A model generated the notes under the pieces. That model was given only the letters and a program-made list of their open reading frames with translations, was not told the DNA's origin and searched no databases. Of a DNA stretch of 7,330 nt, positions 1 through 6,004 are shown one piece after another. How positions within the stretch are numbered: position 1 is the stretch's first letter; every line of letters begins with the position of its first letter. This DNA comes from Thermoplasmata archaeon. Its GTDB lineage: Archaea > Thermoplasmatota > Thermoplasmata > UBA184. The translations under genes and the position numbers were made by a program. The DNA lies in assembly GCA_021827545.1 (NCBI GenBank), contig JAKAVH010000021.1, forward strand, positions 1-7,330, in the 5' to 3' direction.

Positions 1-111
1 GTGATCGGTCCGCGCGACAACCCCCTGCCCGTCGTCGAACACGATGCTCACGACCTTCGTAGCTCCGAGATCGATGCCCACCACGGGCCCCGAGCGCGGC
101 CGGTCAGTCAT
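1..111 (-). CDS. ROK-family sugar kinase, probable glucokinase (N-terminal 37 codons only)
   Basis: Only the first 37 codons lie in the window; the rest runs off the left edge. The visible protein has a short basic leader (residues 2-8), then VVGIDLGATKVVSIVFDD, which fits the first phosphate-binding strand-turn of the ROK/ASKHA kinases (usual pattern DxGxTK, here DLGATK at residues 14-19). ROK kinases commonly phosphorylate glucose or a related hexose with ATP in the cytoplasm. The ATG (109-111) lies inside the end of the GH15 gene: the two share eight bases, ATGACTGA, so translation is probably coupled. A kinase right behind a glucose-releasing glucoamylase suggests glucokinase, but this is inference from context. 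The ROK signature cysteines and the sugar-binding ExGH motif are outside the window, so another ASKHA-fold kinase or an N-acetylhexosamine kinase remains possible. Confidence 0.75.
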   Translation of the reverse strand, partial: MTDRPRSGPVVGIDLGATKVVSIVFDDGQGVVARTDH

Positions 112-1966
112 CCGACCTCGCCTCGGGGCCGTCCGCCTCCGCGAACTTGTGGACGACATCGACGAACGTCGAGTGGGACCACGTGAGCGGCACCGCGCTG
201 CGGGGAGCGCCGCTCGAGGCATCGACCTGCTCGGGCAGGAGCAGGGTCGGCGTAGCGTGGTTCGCGACCCACTCGATCAACTCCCGGCAACGCTCGCGCT
301 CCCCCAACCGTAGTCGAGCTTCCGCGAGCCAGAGGGTGCAAATGACCCAGGGATTCTCGAGTCCGTGATAGCTGTCGCCTTCGTAGCGCGCCAACCCGCC
401 ACCGGCCCGCCCGCCCAGCCGCCGCTCGATCTCGTCGACGACCGCTCGGGCCCGGGGGTCGTTCCACGGCAGCAGGCCCAGCTTGAGCGCGAGGATCGTG
501 CTCGCGTCGAGCCGCTCGTCCCGAGGCTCGAGCGACCGGAGAAAGCGTCCGGTATCCGGGTTCCACAGGTGGTTGACCGCCGCGTCGTGCACCTCGTGCG
601 CCGCCCGAAGCCACACGTCCCCGCTTTTGCCGAGTTCGGCGGCGATCCGGGCGGCTCGCTCGAGAGCGTGCGCCACGGCCGCGGTCGAGTACGTATGGAT
701 GCCGAGCCGTTCCTCCCAGAGGTCGAAACTCGGCCGGGGGAGCTTCGTCTCGGGATCGCGAAACGCCGAGAGAAAGTCCGCGGCGCTCTTCACCATCGGC
801 CAGAACTCGACGAGCATGTCCGGGTCGTTGCCGCGCTTGAAGTGGTGCCAGACGGACGCGACGACGGTCGCGGTCTGGTCGACCTGCAGAAACGGGGGCG
901 GATGCCACGTACTGCCGGGGGCTCCGTCCGCGAAGTGGCGGTGGAAGAACGAACCGTCCGGGTTCTGGGCCTGGCGGGCGAACCGGAGAAACCGGCCGGC
1001 GTGCTCGTACAACCCCGCTTCGTCCATCGCCTTCGCCACGTAGCCGCCGTCGCGCCACCAGCAGTAGTTGTACGTGTCGCCGGACGCGGCGAGCGTGGTC
1101 GTATCGGGCGACGCCAGGATCGACCCGTTGCTTGCCGTCATGTGCCGCATCACGAGCACGCTCATTCGGTAGACATCCGCCACCCGGCCGCTCAAGCCCG
1201 CGGGGACGCGCGGCAGCCGACGGGCGGTCCAGGACGTCCAGAACGCCGACGACTCCCGGACGTAGCGGGCCGGGCCCCGTAGAACGAACTCACGAATCGT
1301 CCGGGTGTCGGCAAAGCTTCGTCCCGCCGCGACGAACAGCCGGATCTGGCTCACCCCGTCATCGGGGGGGTTGATGTCCCACTGGATCACGCTGTCCGGA
1401 GTCCCGTGGGCGATCGGCGCTCCCTCGAGCTTTCCGTCTTCCGCGTCGACGTACGTCCCGCGCAGCCCCTTGAGCGTGTGCTCGCCGCAGACCGCGTGGG
1501 TGAACGGCGGGTCACTGAACAATTCGAAGTAGTACCCGCGCTTGTAGTGCGTGACGCTCGGAGCGGCCGTATCGACGAACGCGGTGTCCTGGTACATCGA
1601 TTCGGCCACCTGAAACGACTGGTAGGCGAACAGCCGCAGCGGTCGGGGCGGATTCGCCCGAACTTCGAAGACCCGGACCAAGAGGTCGTGGTTCGGATGG
1701 ACATGATCGTGAACGGTGAGCACGAGGCCGCTCTTCTCCCAGCGAAACGTCGGGCCGGAATCCTTGCTCTCCACCCGCGGCGTGCCCAGGAACGACCCGC
1801 CGGAACGCGTCCAGGCGAACGAGCGCGCGTTCACGTCGTAGACGCCGAGGCGGGATTCCCGCAGATGCTGGAACTGCCCCGGGTACGGATAGAAGAGGCC
1901 GACCCACTCTCCGGCGTCGTTGAGCGTGACCAGCACCCGATTGTTTCCTGCCAGCGCTGCGACCAT
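104..1966 (-). CDS. GH15 glycoside hydrolase, probable glucoamylase (glucan 1,4-alpha-glucosidase)
   Basis: A complete 620-residue protein of normal length for archaeal and bacterial GH15 enzymes. Residues 1 to about 245 form the N-terminal beta-rich domain (LFYPYPGQFQHLRESRLG at 24-41 is typical). From about residue 255 the (alpha/alpha)6 catalytic domain follows. It contains NYCWWRDGGY (300-309), the general-acid motif FDLWEER with Glu418, and the general-base motif LLPEQVD with Glu579, so both catalytic glutamates are present. There is no signal peptide, which suggests cytoplasmic action on storage glucan or maltooligosaccharides, releasing glucose from non-reducing ends. The ATG follows the GH57 stop by 25 bases, with only a weak GGAG 11 bases ahead. 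There is no alternative start between the upstream stop and this ATG. The end overlaps the ROK kinase start by eight bases. Some archaeal GH15 proteins are trehalases, so the substrate is inferred from the operon. Confidence 0.93.
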   Translation of the reverse strand: MVAALAGNNRVLVTLNDAGEWVGLFYPYPGQFQHLRESRLGVYDVNARSFAWTRSGGSFLGTPRVESKDSGPTFRWEKSGLVLTVHDHVHPNHDLLVRVFEVRANPPRPLRLFAYQSFQVAESMYQDTAFVDTAAPSVTHYKRGYYFELFSDPPFTHAVCGEHTLKGLRGTYVDAEDGKLEGAPIAHGTPDSVIQWDINPPDDGVSQIRLFVAAGRSFADTRTIREFVLRGPARYVRESSAFWTSWTARRLPRVPAGLSGRVADVYRMSVLVMRHMTASNGSILASPDTTTLAASGDTYNYCWWRDGGYVAKAMDEAGLYEHAGRFLRFARQAQNPDGSFFHRHFADGAPGSTWHPPPFLQVDQTATVVASVWHHFKRGNDPDMLVEFWPMVKSAADFLSAFRDPETKLPRPSFDLWEERLGIHTYSTAAVAHALERAARIAAELGKSGDVWLRAAHEVHDAAVNHLWNPDTGRFLRSLEPRDERLDASTILALKLGLLPWNDPRARAVVDEIERRLGGRAGGGLARYEGDSYHGLENPWVICTLWLAEARLRLGERERCRELIEWVANHATPTLLLPEQVDASSGAPRSAVPLTWSHSTFVDVVHKFAEADGPEARSDD

Positions 1967-1991
1967 GGTGGGACCGGCTCCGATCGACTGG

Positions 1992-3185
1992 CTACCCGCC
2001 GGCGCGCCGCTCGGCGCCGACGACCCGCCGCCGGAGGTCGGTGAGAGCGTTCATGTAGTTAGCGTAGGCATCGAACGGGCTACTGTAGCTCGAAAAGTAC
2101 TCGTGGACCCCGCGATCGGCGGCGTTCGTCCCGAGGTACATGTAGTAGAAATGGTCGGACGTGAGCAATTTGCGCCAATCGGTCCGGGCCGCCTCGTCCC
2201 CTTGCACCTCGAGGAGGCGCCCGAGCTTCTGGGCGGCGTCGAACGCCGAGAGCTGAAGGTCGTTTCCGAGCCAGGCGCCGAGGTCGCGTCGCTCGTCCGC
2301 CCAGGTGGTGATCCGGGGCACGCTGACGGTCTCTTCGGGCGGGCGAACCACCACATCCTCGACGGTCGCCCAGTCGAGCGTCGGTTCCTGACGCACCGCC
2401 CACGGGAGGTGGGAAAGGAACTCCAAGATTCCCGTCGAAGCCGGCTGGTGCTCTCCGAAGGTCTCGAAGTCCATGAAGAGGCCGATCGCGTCCCCGCCGG
2501 TCCGGGCGAGCCAATGCGCGTACTTCTCGCTGGTGAGCGGATGCTCCGGCCAGTCGCGAGCCGAGAAGCGAAACGCGACATCGTCGCTCAACCGGTAATG
2601 GCGCAGGAGGAGCCGGAGCGTGGGGGCGGCCGCCGCGCAGTATCGCCGGGTCGGAGGACGGTCCCCGAGGAAGCCTTCCCACCCCTCCGCGAGCATCCCC
2701 CGGAACCCTTCCGCTTCGGCGAACCGCGCGATCTCGTCGGAGTAGGCGAGTTCCGTCATCCGGAGGACCTTCGGGTCGACTCCGAACGTTCGGCGGAGCT
2801 CGTCGCGGTGGAGTCGAACCTCCTCGGCGAGCTCAGGCGGAGGCAGCAGGAAGGCGAGCGAATGGTAGTAGCTCTCGGCCACGAGGGCGACCCGGTGGGT
2901 CTCCACGAGCCCGATCAACCGATCGATCACATCCGGCGCGGCCTCCCGGGCCTGCTCCAGAAACGTTCCGGTGATGGAAAGGCTGAACCGGAACTCCGGG
3001 TACTCATCGAGGGCGCGACGGAGCCGGTCGAGCGCCGGGCGGTACGACCGTTCGGCGATCCCCCGAAAGATCGCGAGGTTGCGGGGCCGATCGAAATACG
3101 GCCGCCCCGACCCGAGATCGAGAAAGCGAAACCGGGCGAGCCGCCACGGTTGGTGGAGATGCAGGTAGAAGACGATGCTCGTCAC
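1992..3185 (-). CDS. GH57 glycoside hydrolase, probable intracellular alpha-amylase
   Basis: A 397-residue protein with the GH57 conserved regions in order: YLHLHQP (His11-Pro13) at the extreme N-terminus; VAESYYHS (102-109); RMTELAYSDEIA (142-153), where Glu145 is the expected nucleophile; and LFMDFETFGEHQ (236-247), where Asp239 is the expected acid/base. A C-terminal helical part follows (about 300-390, including TSDHFYYMY). The motif wording fits the alpha-amylase-like GH57 subgroup seen in archaeal glycogen clusters rather than GH57 branching enzymes, which are longer. There is no signal peptide, so it probably cuts internal alpha-1,4 bonds of cytoplasmic glucan. The start is GTG (3183-3185), overlapping the glycosyltransferase stop as GTGA; no other in-frame start lies nearby. 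A purine-rich GAGGAGGTG sits 20 bases upstream, too far to be an ordinary ribosome site and also coding for the previous protein's end. The protein is on the short side for the subgroup, and no activity data can be inferred. Confidence 0.92.
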   Translation of the reverse strand: MTSIVFYLHLHQPWRLARFRFLDLGSGRPYFDRPRNLAIFRGIAERSYRPALDRLRRALDEYPEFRFSLSITGTFLEQAREAAPDVIDRLIGLVETHRVALVAESYYHSLAFLLPPPELAEEVRLHRDELRRTFGVDPKVLRMTELAYSDEIARFAEAEGFRGMLAEGWEGFLGDRPPTRRYCAAAAPTLRLLLRHYRLSDDVAFRFSARDWPEHPLTSEKYAHWLARTGGDAIGLFMDFETFGEHQPASTGILEFLSHLPWAVRQEPTLDWATVEDVVVRPPEETVSVPRITTWADERRDLGAWLGNDLQLSAFDAAQKLGRLLEVQGDEAARTDWRKLLTSDHFYYMYLGTNAADRGVHEYFSSYSSPFDAYANYMNALTDLRRRVVGAERRAGG

Positions 3186-4354
3186 CGCGAGTTGCGCTCT
3201 CGGCGCACCTCCTCATACAACCGGGCCGTCTGGATCGCTCGATCCCGCCATCCTTCCCGCAGCGCATCGCGGCGGCCCTGTTCCCCGAGAGCCGACTGGA
3301 GCGTCGGATAGCTCAAGAGCTCGGCGATCCGGCTCGCGAACTCCTCGACGTCCCAGAAGTCGACGCGAAAGACGCTGCCCGTGATCTCGGCCACCCCGCT
3401 CGTCTTCGAGACGATCGTCGGGACTCCGGCGGCCATCGCCTCCAACGCCGCGATCCCGAACGGTTCGACCACGGACGGGAGGACGAAGACCGAGGCGGCC
3501 GACAGCAACTCCTGCCGCTCCCGCTCGTCGACCCGTCCGAGGAACCAGACTCGGTCGCCGATCCCGAGCCAGCCGGAGAGACGCAACAATTGGTTCCGCT
3601 CCGGACCTTCCCCCGCGATGACAAAGGTCGCGTCGGGAAACCCCGGGACAACGCGGGCCGCGGCGCGAAGAAAGGTGTCGACCCCCTTCATCGCCGCGAG
3701 GCGGCCGATGTAGACGACGAGTCGGCCCGGAGCGGGCCGGCGCGGGGCGTCCTCGGGGGGTCGCACCGCGTTGTAGACCACGCGGACTCTCGACGGGGCG
3801 ACCCCGTAGCGGCGGATCACCTGTTCTCGCAGGTGCCGGCTCACCGCGATCACGAGGTCGGCGTGGACCAGACCGAACCGTTCCCGGCGGACGATCTCCT
3901 CATTCGCGAAGCCGAGGGAGCGGTCGTACTCGGTCGAGTGGATCGTCATCACCAGCGGGACCTTCAATCGGCAGCTCAGCGCAAACGCTCCCTCGGTTCC
4001 AAACCAGTCATGCACGTGGACGATATCGACCGGCTCCGGAAAATCGAGCCCCGCGACCCATTCGTTGTAGTCGATGAGATTCCCGTTCGCCCCCGTTTCC
4101 CCTGGTCGGCCGACCGATCCCCAGTCGTAGGCCGGCCTCCACGGGCGATCGGCCCGCGGAGACCGGGGATCGGTAACCGCCTCGGGCCACCGAAGCGTCA
4201 CTCCGGCCACTGGAACGTACTCATCAGGCCGAGGGAGGAGGAAGGTCACCCGATACCCCAGTCCGACCAACTCCCGTGAGATTTCATAGCAGTGGACGCC
4301 CAACCCGCCCGAGTGGTGCGGAGGGTACTCCCAGCCGACCATGACGACATGCAT
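3182..4354 (-). CDS. GT4-type glycosyltransferase, probable archaeal glycogen synthase
   Basis: A 390-residue GT-B fold glycosyltransferase. The N-terminal Rossmann domain opens with MHVVMVGWEYPPHHSGGLG, holding the glycine-rich acceptor/donor loop (residues 15-19), followed by VDIVHVHDW (109-117) and a linker. The C-terminal nucleotide-sugar domain has VVYIGRLAAMKGVDTFLRAA (Arg218 and Lys223 expected to contact the diphosphate) and the E-x7-E motif EPFGIAALE (Glu297, Glu305). Length and motifs favour GT4 over the longer GT5 synthases. It is first in a glucan operon: the stop overlaps the GH57 start by four bases. The role as a glycogen (alpha-1,4-glucan) synthase using ADP- or UDP-glucose is therefore inferred from context; a GT4 acting on another glycan or glycolipid is the main alternative. 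The ATG at 4352-4354 was chosen because it places the first beta strand at the terminus. The frame stays open upstream to 4729, giving an arginine-rich, poorly protein-like extension. Confidence 0.88.
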   Translation of the reverse strand: MHVVMVGWEYPPHHSGGLGVHCYEISRELVGLGYRVTFLLPRPDEYVPVAGVTLRWPEAVTDPRSPRADRPWRPAYDWGSVGRPGETGANGNLIDYNEWVAGLDFPEPVDIVHVHDWFGTEGAFALSCRLKVPLVMTIHSTEYDRSLGFANEEIVRRERFGLVHADLVIAVSRHLREQVIRRYGVAPSRVRVVYNAVRPPEDAPRRPAPGRLVVYIGRLAAMKGVDTFLRAAARVVPGFPDATFVIAGEGPERNQLLRLSGWLGIGDRVWFLGRVDERERQELLSAASVFVLPSVVEPFGIAALEAMAAGVPTIVSKTSGVAEITGSVFRVDFWDVEEFASRIAELLSYPTLQSALGEQGRRDALREGWRDRAIQTARLYEEVRRERNSR

Positions 4355-4367
4355 CGGCACCACGGGC

Positions 4368-4390
4368 CCGCCGCCGTCGAGAGGCGGCGG
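4368..4390 (-). promoter_or_regulatory. Hairpin 14 bases upstream of the glycosyltransferase start
   Basis: On the plus strand, CCGCCGCC (4368-4375) and GGCGGCGG (4383-4390) are perfect 8-base complementary arms around a 7-base loop. In the minus-strand transcript the all-G/C stem ends 13 bases before the ATG of the glycosyltransferase gene, so it could affect ribosome access or act as an intrinsic pause site. The complementarity is directly visible; any regulatory role is inference. GC-rich DNA makes such stems by chance fairly often. Confidence 0.35.
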
Positions 4391-4462
4391 CGGCGAAGGT
4401 CGACGCCAAGCCAACGCCTCCGCGAGGGGGGTCAGCACCGACTTCCGCTGCGCGCTCGACCG

Positions 4463-4488
4463 GGCGGCTCGCCGCGGCGAGAGCCGCC
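4463..4488 (-). promoter_or_regulatory. Second strong hairpin in the glucan-operon leader
   Basis: GGCGGCTC (4463-4470) and GAGCCGCC (4481-4488) are perfect 8-base arms. Within the 10-base interior, a further short GC-rich pairing can form with a two-base bulge. It lies about 110 bases upstream of the glycosyltransferase ATG. With the hairpin at 4368-4390 it suggests a folded leader RNA if this region is transcribed. The function is unknown, and it may be chance in GC-rich sequence. Confidence 0.3.
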
Positions 4489-4632
4489 GCCTCGGGCGAA
4501 CCCCAGGGGTGCGTCGAGGGCGGCGGGCCGATCGGGGATTCCGACCGGCGCGCGTCGAACGCCGGGGGCGCTCCTCGGTCGAACTCCGCACTCGGATGTT
4601 CCGGCGAGGGGGACGGACGGAGTCGCGAGGCA

Positions 4633-4650
4633 AGCGATCTTCCCTCCTCG
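4633..4650 (-). promoter_or_regulatory. Isolated Shine-Dalgarno-like site with TTG nine bases downstream
   Basis: The minus strand reads CGAGGAGGGA at 4650-4641, then TTG at 4633-4631, with nine bases between GGAGG and TTG. This is the best-placed ribosome-site-like sequence in the window, whereas the real genes mostly lack one. The TTG is in frame with the glycosyltransferase and no stop intervenes, so it would add 93 mostly Arg/Pro/Ser residues to that protein. The extension does not look like a folded domain, so this may be fortuitous, or it may start a leader peptide-like extension. Confidence 0.3.
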
Positions 4651-4732
4651 TCACCCGGCCACGGTCCCGACAGGGGCGTACATGAGATTCAGCCCCCGGC
4701 CATACGAACGGCGGACCACGCCGGAGCAAAGC

Positions 4733-5410
4733 TCAGGCGGCCTTAAAGCCCGAGAGCAGCCGTTCGAGGACTTGCCGGGGGTTTCGAGCCCGTGTGACGG
4801 CGCTCGCCACGAGAACACCCGAGCTGCCGAGTTCGAAGGCGGCCCGAACATCGTCGGGCGAGTGGATCCCCGCTCCGCACAGCACCTCAGTGTGAGGCGA
4901 GACGCGACGCACGAGACGAACGGCATCGGCGACGATCTCGGGTCGCGCGGTCGAGACCGCCCGCTGGCCGCCGATCAGTTCAGGAGGTTCGATCGCCAGG
5001 TACGGCGGTCTCCAGCGGGCCAGGCGCTGGGCCTCCCGGACGGTTCGGGCGCAGACGACCGCGACCAGTCCGAGCTCTGAGAGCTCCTTGACGACCGACC
5101 GGACGGCGGCCTCTTCGAGCGGTCGCTCCGAATGGTTCACCAAGCTACCCCGAACGCCCGCCGCCTTCAAAGAGGCGGGAGAGACTTGCCCCGTGAACGC
5201 CCCCGCCGGAATCGGATCGACGTGCTGCGCGAGAACGGGGATCCGCGCCGTGCGGGCGATCCGGCCGAGATCGGCCATCGACGGAGCGACGGCGGCGGCC
5301 ACTCCCTGGGAACCCGCCAATCGTTCCAGAACGGTGGCGAGACGGTCGGCCGCGGCGCCCGTCGAGGTCGAGTACGTCTTGAGGTTCAGGACGAACAGCG
5401 GGCGGCCCAG
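4733..5410 (-). CDS. tpiA: Triosephosphate isomerase, archaeal type; apparent CTG start
   Basis: Interconverts glyceraldehyde 3-phosphate and dihydroxyacetone phosphate in glycolysis and gluconeogenesis, in the cytoplasm. Counted from the CTG at 5408-5410, it is a 225-residue TIM barrel, the usual length for the short archaeal isomerases. Lys11 is in LNLKTY, the electrophile His93 in VNHSE, and the catalytic Glu141 in AIEPPELIG. The phosphate-binding loops are CGAGI (178-182) and GVLVASAV (198-205). All catalytic residues are present. The start is odd: no in-frame ATG, GTG or TTG lies between the first conserved strand and ATGs at 5545 and 5569, which fall inside the preceding small gene and would add 45-53 Ser/Pro/Arg-rich residues. 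CTG at 5410, seven bases after the small gene's stop, gives the natural N-terminus. The gene is probably co-transcribed with the small gene. Identity is near certain; the start is not. Confidence 0.93.
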   Translation of the reverse strand: MGRPLFVLNLKTYSTSTGAAADRLATVLERLAGSQGVAAAVAPSMADLGRIARTARIPVLAQHVDPIPAGAFTGQVSPASLKAAGVRGSLVNHSERPLEEAAVRSVVKELSELGLVAVVCARTVREAQRLARWRPPYLAIEPPELIGGQRAVSTARPEIVADAVRLVRRVSPHTEVLCGAGIHSPDDVRAAFELGSSGVLVASAVTRARNPRQVLERLLSGFKAA

Positions 5411-5417
5411 CGTCGGC

Positions 5418-5633
5418 TTACCCGCGAGGGTGCGCGGGCGCCTTCGTTCGCTTGGGCCGGGAGCAGATGGCGTACTCGTCGCCGTCGAAGAATACCTCCC
5501 GGTCCGGATGCTTCCGCTGGAGCTCGGAGATCCGGGCCAAGACATCCTCGAGCGTTGTCGACTCGTCATTCGGGTCGATCCTCAAGTGCACCGTCTTCTC
5601 TGGCCGTTCCGGCGCTCGCACGGTGGTCGCCAT
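5418..5633 (-). CDS. Small protein of unknown function (71 residues) upstream of triosephosphate isomerase
   Basis: I do not recognise this family. The sequence is protein-like rather than a shadow frame. It has a strand-like TVHLRIDP (residues 14-21), an amphipathic helix with charged faces (about 27-41, TLEDVLARISELQRK), then REVFFDGDEYAICSR (45-59), which looks like a beta hairpin, and a basic tail (60-71). There are no cysteine pairs, membrane segments or signal peptide, so a small cytoplasmic alpha/beta protein is likely. The ATG at 5631-5633 was chosen; a GTG sits directly before it. It ends with TAA seven bases before the apparent CTG start of the isomerase, and a BRE/TATA-like element lies 38 bases upstream, so it probably leads a two-gene transcript. 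The isomerase frame is +1 relative to this one, so a frameshift fusion is formally possible. Confidence 0.65.
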   Translation of the reverse strand: MATTVRAPERPEKTVHLRIDPNDESTTLEDVLARISELQRKHPDREVFFDGDEYAICSRPKRTKAPAHPRG

Positions 5634-6004
5634 CACGCCCCGGCAGCGGACCAGCCCACCGGGGCCAGCCGTAATAGACTTTCGTGCCCGGCGGCGCTGT
5701 CAAGATGACCCCGCCAGATCGGCCGATGCCGCCGAAGCGGCGCCCACGTCCCTGATCGGCCACGGCTCGGCCGGAATCGAGGAAACGGCCGGCTCGGTTC
5801 CGTTCGGAGGTTCTGCCGCGGAGGGCCGCCGTACGTTGAGGGGCTCCCCGCCACGGAACTGGCTTGGATGATCTTCTCCGGTCGCGCCGCTGGCACGCGG
5901 AGAGGATCGCCGATCTCACGACCCATTCCCGGGGCGCGCGACGACGGATGCCCTGGGAAGCAGTGGATCGGCCCCCCACCGCTCATCGGTCGGACGACGC
6001 CCCT
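5634..6004 (-). other. About 370-base region without a convincing gene
   Basis: This stretch lies between the zinc-ribbon stop and the small gene start. Open frames on both strands have Arg/Pro/Gly-rich shadow composition and no recognisable motif. It holds the candidate promoter at 5671-5685, a perfect small hairpin (GCCGC-CGAA-GCGGC, near 5729-5742), the octamer GATCGGCC three times (near 5718, 5754 and 5966), and a 62-base segment, 5881-5942, closed by 7-base complementary ends. No tRNA T-arm, SRP or RNase P consensus was found. Most likely it is 3' and 5' untranslated sequence plus promoter. Confidence 0.45.
5671..5685 (-). promoter_or_regulatory. Candidate archaeal BRE/TATA promoter for the small gene and triosephosphate isomerase
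   Basis: In the minus-strand direction the sequence ACGAAAGTCTATTAC is a conspicuous A/T-richer island in very GC-rich surroundings. CGAAA resembles a BRE and TCTATTA a degenerate TATA box. Its end lies 38 bases before the ATG at 5633. With the usual archaeal TATA-to-start distance of about 26 bases, this would give a transcript with a very short 5' leader. The match is partial and was judged by eye. Confidence 0.35.

Larger units (their letters stand above)
4355..4732 (-). other. 378-base GC-rich leader/intergenic region before the glucan operon
   Basis: This is the stretch between the triosephosphate isomerase stop and the glycosyltransferase ATG. No protein-like reading frame was found on either strand; open frames here are dominated by Arg, Pro, Ser and Gly, as expected of GC-rich non-coding DNA. 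It holds several inverted repeats (4368-4390, 4463-4488, and an imperfect one at 4528-4548) and one isolated Shine-Dalgarno-like site (4643-4647). The only mildly A/T-richer part is about 4676-4712, so if the promoter lies there the transcript would carry a 5' leader of roughly 300 bases. No clear BRE/TATA pair was found. No SRP RNA, RNase P RNA or tRNA consensus was recognised. Confidence 0.5.

Noticed and set aside
3186..3216. GAGGAGGTG upstream of the GH57 GTG as its ribosome binding site
   Set aside because: It lies 20 bases from the start codon, beyond the usual spacing, and is explained as coding sequence for the Glu-Glu-Val near the end of the GT4 protein.
1920..3311. Long open frame (463 codons) on the plus strand opposite the GH57 gene, and similar long plus-strand frames at 365-1282 and 1406-2044
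   Set aside because: These are antisense shadows of GH57 and GH15, common in GC-rich DNA. Their translations are rich in Arg, Pro and Gly with no motif, while the opposite strand carries complete catalytic motifs.
4355..4729. Full 125-codon upstream extension of the GT4 frame as part of the enzyme
   Set aside because: The residues are almost all Arg, Pro, Ser and Gly with no fold-like pattern, and the GT-B fold starts exactly at the ATG at 4354. Only the shorter version from TTG 4633 is kept, as a speculative finding.
5881..5942. Possible tRNA gene, because 7-base ends pair like an acceptor stem
   Set aside because: It is too short at 62 bases and has no GGTTC-type T-arm and no recognisable D-arm or anticodon arm of proper size.
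5566..5986. Overlapping minus-strand frames (137 and 117 codons) between the zinc-ribbon and small genes
   Set aside because: Arg/Gly/Pro-rich composition, no motif, and the two frames compete over the same DNA. The first also runs into the small protein gene in another frame.
4355..6004. SRP RNA or RNase P RNA in one of the two gene-free stretches of about 370 bases
   Set aside because: The sizes would fit, but none of the universally conserved core motifs of either RNA was found by eye on either strand.
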